Source: Adiantum capillus-veneris
Lineage: Eukaryota; Streptophyta; Polypodiopsida; Polypodiales; Pteridaceae
Assembly (NCBI GenBank): GCA_014529385.2
Contig: CM043945.1
Location: 147,328,741 to 147,392,740, forward strand
DNA: 64,000 bases
Reading direction: 5' to 3'
The translations under genes were made by a program, and so were the position numbers. Below are positions 47,395 through 58,499 of this stretch, one piece after another. The stretch's first letter is position 1, and each line of letters begins with the position of its first letter. The notes under the pieces are model-generated. The model saw only the letters and a program-made list of their open reading frames with translations, had not been told where the DNA came from and made no database searches.

Positions 47395-47540
47395 TTTATT
47401 TTGCAAACAATACTATGCATGATGGAGTTAATGGTTATACTGTCTTGTGGATGACTACTTTGGGTCTATACCTTGCATTTTCTTTCAAAGGTGAATATGG
47501 GCTCATCTTGGATTCATTTAGGTTTACTCTATTATCGAAA
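47395..47540 (+). repeat. Dispersed repeat family R, copy 1
   Basis: Shares atgatggag, ggtctataccttgca and ttcaaaggtgaat-like blocks in the same order with 52940-53255 and 56335-56535. No coding potential. The origin is unknown. Confidence 0.7.
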
Positions 47541-47589
47541 CATTCAATATGGTTAATGGGTGGCAGGGCATTTAATGCCCTACTACCCA

Positions 47590-47760
47590 AAAAACTTTAC
47601 TCTCGGGCGTCACTATAAGCGTCGCTATATAACGCTCTGCAACGTCGCTATGAGTGTCTCTATAGGAAGCCTGCAACCGTCGCTATCTGCGTCGCTATAT
47701 AGCGATGCAAATAGCGACACATATAGCGACGTTCTTGTAGCGACGGTCTTAGCGACGTCA
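47590..47760 (-). repeat. Right subterminal repeat block of the CACTA element
   Basis: Many copies of gtcgctat, tagcgac and cgtcgctata in direct and inverted orientation, including the palindrome gtcgctatatagcga. The left end has fewer copies (42045-42140). Confidence 0.75.
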
Positions 47761-47821
47761 GGGAGTATAAAAACCCAATGTATTTTTGTCGCTGGAAACG
47801 TCACAAGTGCACACAACCTCT

Positions 47822-49291
47822 TCTAGTGTTGAACTTCTTCACATTTCTAAACAATAGAAGAGACCATTCCTCGGTAGGAGATTCTAGTGCAGAGATGACT
47901 AACTTGAGGGCCATCTTGTCAACTATGGCCTTAAGGTTCTTGATGCCTAGACCTCCTCAATACTTAGGTAGGTGCATACTTCCTAGGAAACTTTGACTGC
48001 CTTTCGGATAAAGGGTTCTCTTGCCCACAAGAATTTACGACACAATTTGGATATTCTCTTAAGGTGAGAGTTTGCAGGGCACTAACAACCAAAGAAAAAT
48101 GCTACATAAGCGTTAAGAAAAGTATTGATGACCAAAACCCTTCCTGCTATAGAATGCTAACAAGCAATCTAGTGATTAAGTTTCTTTTGGAAACCATCAC
48201 ATACCCAATCCCATCCATCTTTGAGGGAGATCCTAAAACCAATGGGGATTCCTAAAAGTTTGAATATTTGACCTTTGTGAATGCGCTTGCAACAATCAGC
48301 ATCAACCAACCACTCCAAAAGGGAAGAGTAACATAAGATGACTGTTTTGGAATGATTGATTTTAGACCCGAAAGCTAGGCAAAACAATTCCATTACAATA
48401 CAGAACTCTTTGAAAGATCTCCTTGATCATACCCCTCTAGATTTTGTACCTCACCAAATAGTCGAGACTATCAATAGCAACCATGAATAAAGGGTCAAGA
48501 GGATATCCTTGCATTGACCTTGACAATATAAACACAACATATACTTTTCCATTAAGAGCCGCTCTCACTCTAGCATTGCCAAAAAGAGTCTTAATAAATT
48601 GGACTAGCATTGGGCCAAATCCCATAGCTTCCAAGCAATGAATGATAAAGGACCATTCCAACCTATCATAAGCTTTATCAAAATCCATTTTGACAATACA
48701 AAATTCGCCTTGATTTGGTGGCATACTCAAATCCTTCCCATAAAGCCACAATAACTACTTCAATCAACTTCCTTCCTTTGATGAAGCCTTTTTATTCCTT
48801 GGAAATCCATTTCATAATAATGCATGTTATCCTGTTTGAAACAACTTTTGCATAGATCTTGTATGTTGTGTTCAACATTGTAAACAGTCGCCAATTTGTT
48901 AGTTCATTGTTCGCCCCCCTTTTATGCAAAAATTTAATTACTTTAGTGTTGATTAAGCAGGGGAGCGCATTATGCTTTAGGGATTCCTCTTGCACCACTA
49001 GTAGATAGGGAGCCACTTTGTAGGCAATGCAGAATTCAGATGGGAGCCCATCCATGCTAGGCATCTAGCTTTATAGCTTGGTATATGTTTGATATGGGAA
49101 GAGGGGGTTTGGCAGAAGCTTCCTCTTGGGGAGGGATCACTTTGTGAGTGGATGAGAGAACCTCAATACGAGCCTCTATTGCATGTGGAGACAGTTGCTC
49201 ATAGGAGCTAAATAGATTTTGAAAGTCCTTTTTGACATACTCAAGATTTTTGCTCCTTAAAGGTGATTGGAGAAGAGTCCTTGAAGAAGGG

Positions 49292-49341
<50 letters not shown>

Positions 49342-50290
49342 CTCTCTCTCGTGTTCTTCTTCCAAAGAGATTTAAACATCTCTTTGGTTGGTTTATCCAC
49401 TTTCCATGCCCACCATTGCTTGAGAAATGCATTGGAGTGTGTGTGCATGACTTCTTCTTTTGATTTGAGTTTGGCTTTCAAGGAAGAAATGCTATTCTGG
49501 GTGGCTTCATATTGAGGGGATGACTCAAGATTGACGAGTTCCTTGTAGTTACAATCTCTTTTCTTTTTCCTAATGTTAGTGACCTCGTTCCTAGTTTGAA
49601 TTAGCAACTCTTGTGTGTTTTTAATGGCATGGTTGCAAGCTCTAGAAGGACAACGGTATTTAGAGACCAAATGTATTGAACTGCTTCCTAGACTACAAGG
49701 ATCTGGAACATAGCAGGGTCATTGTTGAACCATTGGTTCCTAATTTTTGATGCAATATCATCGAGGGTGTTGGATAAGGGGTGCTTGAAGTGAAATGAGG
49801 CTTGGACTTAAGCCTCTTGAAGGAGTTGATGAGGGAGAGATCTACATAACATTTGTCTAGTCTAGCCTTCTTGGCTTTCACCCCTTTATTGTAATTCATC
49901 CTTGTAAATGCACCATCCACACCACTATCCCACGTGTAGTTTTGTCTTGAGGGAGTCCCAAGCTAGAAAAAATGCCCCCTTGATTGCAATCCCTTTAGAG
50001 AGGAACCTATTTGCTAACCATAATGAAGTCACTTGCCATGATGTAAGGTGCATTAAGAGTTTGCAACACAACTACCCGAACCATGCGTATGGGAGTCATT
50101 AATGACCCAGTGATGGCAAGGGGAGATTATCCTGAGAGATTTTTCTAGCCCTATCCCCATAGTTTTGACATGTTGTAGGCAAATGTAATCAAAGGGATCA
50201 AATTCAGCTTTAGAGGGGTCCAAGAGGGCCTTGAATTCCATGATAAAATCCTCAATTAGCAACCCGCTTGTCTTTTTTGCTACTCCAGAA
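47822..50290 (-). pseudogene. LINE (non-LTR retrotransposon) with endonuclease and RT remnants (LINE-4)
   Basis: On the minus strand, from right to left: an endonuclease-domain start near 50290-50053 (LLIEDFIMEFKALLDP, YICLQHVKTMG) and a later piece KKARLDKCYVDLSL (49920). An endonuclease-RT linker follows (49670-49060, containing a CT array). Then the RT: GLPSEFCIAYK, ESLKHNALPCLINTKVIKFL and NWRLFTMLNTTYKI (49064-48792), then VKMDFDKAYDRLEW and GFGPMLVQFIKTL (48751-48437). The conserved YADD-type box is not seen intact. The C-terminal region includes GLGIKNLKAIVDKMAL (about 47960-47880). There are many stops and frameshifts. Confidence 0.85.
49293..49350. repeat. (CT)n array inside LINE-4
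   Basis: About 57 bp of CT interrupting the LINE reading frame between endonuclease and RT. Confidence 0.95.
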
Positions 50291-51200
50291 TGAACCTTGC
50301 TCAGAAGGGCAGGTAGGAGGCTAGGGTTAGGGAGCTAAGCCATCGCTAACATAGATCTTGGCTATAATTTTAAAAAACAAGAAAATAAGACAAGGCGATG
50401 CAAGAGAGCAACTGTCCATTCTGGCACAAACCATTTTCGGACCCACCAAAATTTGGCGATACCCACCCCTCGAAAAACAATAGCTATTGGGCACTTTTTA
50501 GCGCCAATCATGGACAGCGTGGGTCGACCTCGCATTGCATAGCTCAAGTTCGACTCTCGAGGACGGAACCACTATGTTGTTGCACATTGGATGAAAGGAA
50601 TTGTCAGATTTTTGTATAGTGGTTGCCTTCGGTAGAGACCACATATGATTGCTGCCGCCGCTGGGTTCCCTCGGGACTATCTAACACAGGGTCTTTATGA
50701 CCCTCAAGCGGTGGAAAATCTACGACCGGGAAGTGCGAACACGAAAGTAGAGAGGTGCGTAGATGTCGATTGGGGAAAAGTAAACAAGGGCAACAAAAGT
50801 AAACAGGGGGGGGGGGGGGCGGGGGGGACAATAAACTAACATTATAACCAAGTGCGCTCATAGTGGTTTCAAGCAACCACAGGCGCCTGCATGGTTAGTT
50901 CACAAGTCTCTCAACAGCGAGGTCGTGGATTCAAGTCACTGGGCTTCATTCAAATGGTGGGATCTACGGCCAAGAAAGTGTCATTCAAATCTGGAGGCGA
51001 ATAGAGGGTCCACAAAAAGTCAACATTTGTGGGGGTCATAAAGACCTTGTGTTATTGTGTTAGATAGTGGTGAGGGTTGGGTTCTCTGAATGAACCCAGC
51101 CTAAGTGCACTTTGAAACTTCTCCGATTTTTTTTATGGGAACAACCAATTGTTAATGTTGGTCAAGCATGCAATGGCTTAAAGTTTAGAAAGTCATTTGT
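50291..51200. other. Region without a recognisable gene; G-rich run and repeat debris
   Basis: A G run interrupted by one C lies at 50807-50828. The segment 50885-50940 has tggttagttcacaag and gtggattcaagtcac, which weakly resemble pol III A and B boxes. A ctatctaacaca with gtctttatgaccc combination occurs at about 50679-50714 and inverted near 51030-51068. Confidence 0.4.
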
Positions 51201-51259
51201 TTTAATATGCTTGGAGATCCTGTGGCATCGTGGAAAGGAATGGGACCGTCGTTAGGTGG

Positions 51260-51512
51260 TATAAAGGCTGGGTATGGCCCTATAAGGGCTGTAGGCGTCT
51301 GGTTGGCAAAATAAAAAGACTTCTCTTGTGTGTCAGTGTGTGTGAGACACACTGCCCTCTCCTACTTGCATCTCACATTGCCATCTCTGAACTCACCTGG
51401 GTGATTTCAAGAGGGAGATCCTTAAAACCACAGAGCAATGCCCGTCTCTCTCTTCATCTCTTGTGAGAGAAAGGAGAGGGCAGAGCCCAAGGTGGTGTCG
51501 CATCTATAAATC
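51260..51512 (+). promoter_or_regulatory. Candidate GAE core promoter (TATA-like elements)
   Basis: TATAAAG at 51260-51266 and CTATAAATC at 51504-51512 lie 390 and 145 bp before the GAE ATG. The second is better placed for a 5' UTR of about 110-120 nt that would contain the GA arrays at 51540-51580 and 51636-51653. GA-rich leaders are common in plant genes. No transcript data, so only a candidate. Confidence 0.4.
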
Positions 51513-51537
51513 AAAGATCTGTCGGTAGAGAGGGATC

Positions 51538-51581
<44 letters not shown>

Positions 51582-51678
51582 GGGAAGGGTTTCTCCGCAT
51601 TGACTGGGGAAGCTGCGGGAGCTCTCTTCACGGAGGGAGAGAGAGAGAGAGAGATGGCAGCGCCCAAGGTGGTGTCGC
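51476..51678 (+). repeat. 28-bp repeat: upstream copy of the GAE start-codon region without ATG
   Basis: Bases 51476-51502 (gagggcagagcccaaggtgg and on) match the region around the real start, 51651-51678, at all but two positions. One of the two differences turns the ATG into AGG in the upstream copy. Confidence 0.85.
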
Positions 51679-52425
51679 CAGGGCTACATCCGCAGTTGGT
51701 GAAGCTGTTAGAGGCGGACACGTACCAATACACAAGCAAGGGACGCGGCCCGCACCACTCGCTCTCCTACTACTACTTCTTCTCCCGAGCGGCCATCCGC
51801 CACCTGGGCTCCCTCAAAACCTTCTGCTTCCTCTCCTTCCTTCTCATCATGTAAGTGTAAGCTGCATTGCACCCCAACGAATGAATACCCAATTAGCATC
51901 TGACACATGTGGATTTTCTGACGGTGTTGATAATTATTGGGCGTGCAGAGCGTGGGGATTTGTGTCTCAGAGATCGCCTTACTCTACTGCAGCTTGGGAG
52001 AAAGCCGTGCTCCAATCCGCTCAAAGACAGGCAAGTTTGATCTCTTCGCATGCGATTGCTCTCTCTCTCTCTCTCTCTCTCTCTACAGGCTGGCATCGAG
52101 CTGTTCTCGCTTAAATTCGTACATCTGTATAATAAGGTGTTGAATTGGAAAGATCTAATTGGTCCGTTGCTCGTACGTTTTTCTCAGTTGTCAACTTGCA
52201 ATCTTTGAATGTCCCCGCCCCCTTTCTTCCATTTGCCTCGCGTCGACTTGAGTTCAAGCCTGTCGAATAAATTTTTGAGGTCGCATGGAATTCTTCTCAA
52301 ATTTCAAATTATATCTTCTTCTTCCCCGCAGAGTACACTTTTGAGCTTTTTCTTTGAGAACTAAAAAGCCATTGAAACCTTCGAAGAGTCCAGCCTATTA
52401 ATCAATCTATTAAAAGTTCGTTACA

Positions 52426-52464
<39 letters not shown>

Positions 52465-55441
52465 CACACACACACATATATAAGCCCATATTACATTTGA
52501 CTAGTATTGCCTGCAGCCTTCTACCGCCTCTCTTTCTCTCTCTTCGCAGAGGCCTTTTCTCTCTCTCATCTCTCGCTGAGCACGTTGGATTCAGAGCGCA
52601 CTGGCCTGACCAAGGTGTGAGCAACACGTGCCCGGGGGAGGGAGCCGGAATCCCTCCCCCCTTTCATAATAGTATAGATATAGATTAAACCAATCTACCA
52701 TGCATAAATAGGTCACACTAGCACCCTTGTGTAGATTCGGATTAGTTGAATAAACCTGCATTTTGATTACTCAAAGTCTATCTGATGTTGCTATCGCTTG
52801 CTGCTTCATATACCTTCTACCATTAAGGGTTACTTCTACCGACTATGTTCCCTATACTTCACTAGATTCAGAAACTTATTGTGCAATTGGTATTAATTAG
52901 CTCTCTCTCTCTCTCTCTCTCTATGTGTGGTTACATATATTGGTACCTAGTTTTACACCCACTCCTGAGCACCGACAACGTTAGTGGGGATGTCGTAGTA
53001 TTTAGTCAATGCTATGCCTGGTGGAGTCGATGGTTATATTGTCTTGTGGGGTGACTACCATGAATCTATACCTTGCACTTTTCTCTAAGGGTGAATCTAG
53101 GCTTATCCTAGAATCATCTAGGCATACTTACAATGGAAATGCATGGTTATATTGTCTTGTGGGGTGACTACCATGAATCTATACCTTGCACTTTTCTCTA
53201 AGGGTGAATCTAGGCTTATCCTAGAATCATCTAGGCATACTTACAATGGAAATGCAGCTTGGTAGTGCCAAGTGGAGCAGGCTATGTGTTGACTCCATGA
53301 ATACTTTGATTTGTTTCTCTACATCATGTCCCAAACCGTCAAGGTCCAGGGTCGTTGGGTAGGACATCTGCGCCGTTTATCTAGTAGCCATTCAACCCCG
53401 TAATTTCTGTCGATGTCCGTCAGATGTCAGACACGTGGGCACCCGTAATCTGCATGGCAATAATTGCCAATGATTGTATTACACGTCAACATGCAGAATA
53501 ACGAGCTCTCGGCCTCCACCGGTCGACATGGGGTCGTCAATATTATGGGGAATGGTCATTAAATGACCTTTCCCTACCCCATAATTACTTTCGAGAGGTA
53601 TGCACTTTAAATCAGTAATCAAGGATTAGTCATTTCAAAGAAGGAAATTTTGCAGTAAAATGCAAAAGTTTCTATTATCAGTGTATAAAAGAATGAAGCA
53701 TCATCCAAGGGTCGAATTTGGCAGTTCTTAGAGTTCTATTTATGAGCTTAAGGGCACCTATCTATGCTCCGAAACCTGATCCTAGCAAAGCTTGTATACA
53801 CGTATGAACGTTCGTCTTGATTGTGTCAGGGCGGGGTGTATCGATTGCATACACATTAAAGCGAAGATATTCATGCAAGCAAAAGATTGGTAAGCACTGT
53901 TTGTTTATTCCAAGAAGAAAAGAAGTCCATGTGAAGACCCAATTGTCCTAATTTCCCAGTAGCTTGGAAGTGGTTTTATCTCCTAGGGGGCGGCTGTCTC
54001 AGGGGTCATCATGGGTAGTTTGTGACAATGGCCTATCAAAGACAAGATAATTGTAACATTTTATACGCAAGGTCCACTTCTTTGAATGAAGGATAATTTA
54101 TATCCTCATCTCACAATAGAATCCACTCCTAGTGTACACTTTTATTTGTTATCAAGATTTCAAGCCTGCCTTGGAGGAGTTAGGAAACCTTAATATCAAC
54201 AAATTTAGTGGCAGTTGAAAGAAACTTTTGTAGCCTTTTTCTTTCTTAGCTTCAAATTTAGAGGTTTTTCCAAGCCCTAAATCCTCTAGATGATTAATTG
54301 AATTTTCATCAATAATTACTACAACAATATAATAAAACCCATTAGCTTTTTTGCTTTGTCCTTGTTGTGTTTGATTTCGGTCACAAGCGCATGAGAAATT
54401 ATGTATAGAAAAATCTCTTTGTAACGAAGGGTGGATCAAAAAGGGTCCTTAATGCCCATTTTCTTGGATTCGCAGGCAATTTTTGTTTTGGCTTATGTAT
54501 GATAAAGTTGCCAATAACGGACCGGGGTCCAAACTAAGGACATCTTAAAAGTAAATGAAATATATTACCAAAACATGTGGGAATTATGATTGGATTGCAT
54601 TGGGAATGGCAAGAGCTCGAGATCGCCTATCCTTTTGTACCAATTTCATAATTGAAAACTGTCAATCCTATCAAATAATTCAGATCAGGGAAATTGAATG
54701 TCCCTCTATTGGCCCCCATGTTTTAAGTGGCCTTATATTGGCCCCTTTTACCCTAGTGCTATGAGTCACGGTGGACTTAGGTATTATTTGGACTCTCTTG
54801 CACCTAACTTTTGCTGTCTAGTATGATTCCGAATGCCTATGATTATTGAAGGAAAAGAAAGGGTGGATTAGAACGATAATCCAAGTGGTAACCTTATCTT
54901 ACCGGGATGACTCCACCTTAAGGGTCGGGTTGCCTCCACCATATGGGGGTGTGTGTGTTGTACTTTCAAGTTGTAGGTAGCTTTTGGCTTTGTCCTGACC
55001 CTGTTATTTATGTCTTCATTTTTTAATGCAACAGGAGGGGGGCCAACTAACAGTGCTAGTGACTGGAGCTGCTGGTTTTGTGGGATCCCATGTTGCGCTT
55101 GCTTTGAAAAAGCGGGGCGACGGTGTTGTGGGGCTTGATAACTTCAATGACTACTATCCCGTGGAATTAAAGAGAGCTAGGGCAACTAATCTTGATCAAG
55201 CGGGAATGTAAGAATTTCTTACCAAACAGCTGCGCGGAGTTGTGGGTTCGATCCCGGTATTTCAAAAGTGTTCATTGTCTATACGTAGATTCATAGCGGA
55301 GGGAGACTTGAATGACCAGCGCTTTCTTGCTAAGCTCTTTGAGCTTGTCCATTTCACGCATGTCCTCCACTTGGCGGCACAGGTATTTTGCATTCTCTCT
55401 CGCGAGTTGATCATGATGATCTTGTGTGTGTGCGCGCGCGC

Positions 55442-55501
<60 letters not shown>

Positions 55502-56286
55502 TGTGGGCAATGTCTACACTCCATGTGTTGAAGTTTTGGCTAGACGTTACCCACTCTCAGACCACCCTCAAGACAAAACAGATTGTTTTCAAGGGTTTGT
55601 GACTGTTTGTAAAAGGTGTTTTGAGTTTTCAAGGGTGTGTTGATGCAGGCTGGTGTGAGATATGCAGTGAAGAACCCACTGGCTTATGTTCATAGCAATG
55701 TTGGTGGTTTTGTCACTCTACTTGAACAATGCAAGGTGAGTTTGAATACAGTCTCTCTAGCCTCTAAACAGCTTTTACTGTTTGGTCTTTTATCTAAGTT
55801 TTTCCGTTTTGATCTGTTTTCTATAGGGATCAGGTTCATCAGTTTTTTTCTTTTTCCTTGTATACTTGTTAAGATGCCTATATAGGCCGTTGATAAATTC
55901 TCCTTTGATTGCATAGGGTTTGGCACCTCCCTGTACATGACTGCCTGCTCATGTTTACCTCATCACTCCTAGGAGGGCTTATTGGGCAACAGCTATGCTC
56001 CACTTACGACCATGTTATAGTCTGAGAAAATTTGGGCAAATTGATTAGTCTGCTGCTTGCATAAGGTAGGCGCAGACAAAAGCACGTGCATATTTTACAT
56101 TGTGAAGATTTTGTCCTAGTAACGACCACTTTCTATCTGCTGTGGTGCTTTTGCCCTACTAGCTATTTTATGTTTATGCTAATTTTTCCTATTCAATGCT
56201 TTTTTGGTGCTAGGCTTCATTATGTCTGCATCCCTAGAGATATGTTAGAAACTCAGTACGCAGACCTTTATATTGATGTATGCTCA

Positions 56287-56318
<32 letters not shown>

Positions 56319-58454
56319 TGGGTGTGGGTGTGGGTGTGTAGGAGAATATATCGGTAGCTAGTTCTACATGCACTATGGGGCACTGGTGATGTTAATGGGG
56401 ATGTTGTAGTATTTAACCAATACTATACATGATGGAGCTGATGGTTGCATTGTTTTGTAGATGACTACCATGGGTCTATACCTTGCACTTTCCTTTAAAG
56501 TTGAATCTGGGCTTATCCTGGATTCATCTATTGAATGGTAGAGCAGTGAGGCTACAAAGTATCATTAGATTACATATATTGTGTGTATGGTTGTTCTAAC
56601 AAGGCCATTCTTGTCACACAAAGATTACATTTGTTTTGCCTTGTTTGTTTTAAAAAAATGCAGAACTCACATCCTCAGCCTGCAATTGTGTATGCGTCAT
56701 CGAGCAGTGTATATGGATTAAATTCAAAGGTAGGCTTGATCCCTTTTCATGTAATTCTTGGGCTTTATGACTGGGTGCTTGAGAAGAGGATATTCACGAC
56801 TGAGGTGTATGCGTAGGTTCCCTTCTCCGAGGATGATAGGACTGATCACCCAGCCAGCTTGTATGCTGCAACTAAGGTACATTCTTCATTTTGTTGAAGT
56901 TGGCATGTAAGTAAGTTGTGACAACTCATCAGTTTCTTTGGTGTAAATTGCAGAAAGCAGACGAAGTCTTAGCTCACACGTACAACCATATTTACGGCCT
57001 CTCAATAACAGCCCTGAGGTGACTAACTGACCTACGTTGTCAATTCAGCAAAGCTTGTGACAAATATATTTGAGATGTGGCATAGGAGAGCCTATTATAT
57101 CGAAAGATCGGAAGCCGCTCTGCATCCTATGCTTCTGTTGTTTAAATTGCATGTTTTGAGTTTTCTCTGTTTCTGATTTATGGCATGGTGGCAGGTTTTT
57201 CACAGTTTATGGACCATGGGGGAGGCCAGACATGGCATACTTTTCTTTTACACGGAATATTGTGGAGGGCAAGGTGAGTAATCTCCACATGAATATTGGT
57301 TGGGGTTGGCATGCGTGTGCTCGCATGCATGTGTGTATGCGGGCGTGTTTGAGGTGTTGGAGACCAGGAGATTGGGTAGATTAGGGTTGCATTCATAGTG
57401 CTAATGACATAACTTAAATCACCTATAGCTTGATACAATGCTCTCCTGCAATGTGTTAGAGATGGAGCCATATAAAGAGAATCTGGGGTAGCTAGGGTCT
57501 ATTCATGGTAACCAGATGGTCTTGGGTTAACCTTGCCTATGATCTAATAGAAACGTCTGCACATGGGACATGAAAATGTAGGATTTGAGCTCTAAGTGGC
57601 TATTGTGAACACTGGTTGCATGGTGGCTGCGGTCATGTAGGGATGTGTGTGTGAGAGAACAGGGCTGCGACCAAAATTTAGTGCGATTTTTACATGTAGA
57701 ATCAGACATAAAACCGAACAATGAAAATCTTGAATGGGGAATGTTGTCATTGCTTGCAGCCTATCACCATTTTCCAAGGTCCACATGCAGAGGAGTTAGC
57801 GAGAGATTTCACATTCATTGATGACATTGTTAAAGGTTGTGTGGCTTCACTTGACACTGCATTGCCAAGCACTGGGAGTGGCGGTAGAAAGCGCAGAAAG
57901 GCTCAATTTCGAATATTCAACCTTGGCAATACTCAGCCTGTGAAGGTTGGAGACTTCGTCAGCATTCTTGAGAAGCATCTCAAGAAGAAAGCCATCCGCA
58001 AGTAAGTAGTTGCTATCATATCCTGGATCCTCTTTCCTAGACCTGGCTCAATGTTTTTCAAGCTTTGTGATGTATGTGCATCTTGGCCATTAGCTGCTCA
58101 CAAGCTTTTTGTGTTACAGAATCATTCCAATGCCTAGTACTGGTGATGTCATGTTCACACATGCAAATGTGACAAGAGCCAAGAGTGTTTTGGGGTAAGT
58201 GTCAAATCTCTTCTTTTCATGTTGTTTTGATTAATAGCACATGGTCACATAGCTCCATGTTTCAATCTTCATGTGGTGCATGTGTGCGCGGCACACAGAG
58301 AGAGAGCATTTTTTAATGTACAAAGGGCTGTTGTAGGTACAACCCAACTACAGATTTGAACACAGGCTTGCAAATATTTGTGAAGTGGTACAAGTCCTAC
58401 TACAAGGAAGGTGCAGGCCATGGCGACATGCTGAAGGGTTACAAGCCATACTAA
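51654..58454 (+). CDS. GAE: UDP-glucuronate 4-epimerase (UDP-GlcA to UDP-GalA), 12 exons, 445 residues
   Basis: Exons: 51654-51850, 51949-52030, 55035-55207, 55289-55382, 55649-55735, 56664-56729, 56817-56876, 56954-57018, 57195-57273, 57760-58001, 58120-58194, 58337-58454. They total 1338 nt and join in frame through every boundary. Introns are GT-AG except intron 2 (GC-AG). The protein has an N-terminal cytosolic part, a membrane anchor at about 56-71 (type II, Golgi), and an extended short-chain dehydrogenase fold. NAD-binding GAAGFVG is at 104-110, SSSSVYG at 223-229, and the catalytic YAATK at 249-253. Later motifs are [13 protein letters not shown] and [11 protein letters not shown]. 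Length fits plant GAE proteins. It supplies UDP-galacturonate for pectin. No neighbouring gene is functionally linked. Confidence 0.95.
52560..52678 (-). repeat. Terminal motif of dispersed repeat (copy 4) in GAE intron 2
   Basis: Read on the minus strand from 52678 it starts TCTATACTATTATGAAAG, then a G-rich block, ggattccggctccctcc, and gggcacgtg. It matches the termini at 8521 and 11914. Confidence 0.55.
52940..53255 (+). repeat. Repeat family R, copy 2, with an exact 113-bp tandem duplication
   Basis: 53030-53142 and 53143-53255 are identical. The upstream part (ggggatgtcgtagtattta) matches copy 3 at about 56397. The family starts beside a microsatellite in both intron copies. Confidence 0.9.
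54888..54990 (+). repeat. SINE 3' body fragment in GAE intron 2
   Basis: Matches the body and tail of the SINE-like element at 40890-41000: accttatc, gggatgactc(c/t)acctta, gcctccaccatatgggggt, tttcaagttgtaggta. The tRNA-like head is missing. Confidence 0.7.
55425..55497. repeat. Compound (GT)n-(GA)n array in GAE intron 4
   Basis: About 38 bp GT/GC-type repeat pass directly into about 35 bp of GA, just 45 bp after the exon 4 donor. Confidence 0.95.
56287..56535 (+). repeat. (GT)n and (GGGTGT)n array followed by repeat family R, copy 3, in GAE intron 5
   Basis: A GT array (56288-56314) changes to four GGGTGT units and is followed by family R (56335-56535), again with the microsatellite at its left border. 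Confidence 0.8.
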
Positions 58455-58470
58455 ATAACACTGAGCTTAG

Positions 58471-58476
58471 AATAAA
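58471..58476 (+). terminator. Candidate GAE polyadenylation signal
   Basis: AATAAA lies 17 bases after the TAA stop, and AT-rich sequence continues downstream. The position is close to the stop, so a site further on may be used instead. Confidence 0.35.
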
Positions 58477-58499
58477 AATTCGCTCGTATAGCCAAAAAG

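Larger units (their letters stand above)
42020..47742 (+). mobile_element. CACTA (En/Spm) DNA transposon, decayed
   Basis: The left end starts CACTACAAGAGG. The right end read inward on the minus strand starts CGCTACAAGAACG, so the terminal A of CACTA is changed. Both ends have subterminal copies of a tagcgacg/cgtcgcta motif (42045-42140 and 47590-47760) in both orientations, as CACTA transposases bind. Inside are a TNP2-like transposase remnant (43750-45250) and a second ORF of the Transposase_24/TNPD kind (45800-47000). No 3-bp target duplication was confirmed. Coding frames are broken, so the copy is probably immobile by itself. Confidence 0.75.
52031..55034 (+). other. GAE intron 2: 3.0-kb GC-AG intron loaded with repeats
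   Basis: Exon 2 ends ...CAAAGACAG and the intron begins gcaagt, a GC donor with otherwise consensus sequence; it ends aatgcaacag. Frame and homology (residues QRQ then [11 protein letters not shown]) leave no in-frame GT donor nearby. The intron holds CT/CA arrays (52060-52084, 52429-52475), a Helitron-like terminus (52630-52678), repeat family R with an exact 113-bp duplication (52940-53255), and a SINE body (54888-54990). Confidence 0.85.

Noticed and set aside
50885-50945. Second tRNA-like SINE head
   Set aside because: Boxes are too weak and no second copy of the body was found in the window.
51230-51466. 78-codon ORF upstream of GAE
   Set aside because: It overlaps the likely promoter, lacks similarity to any protein and would mostly precede the probable transcription start.
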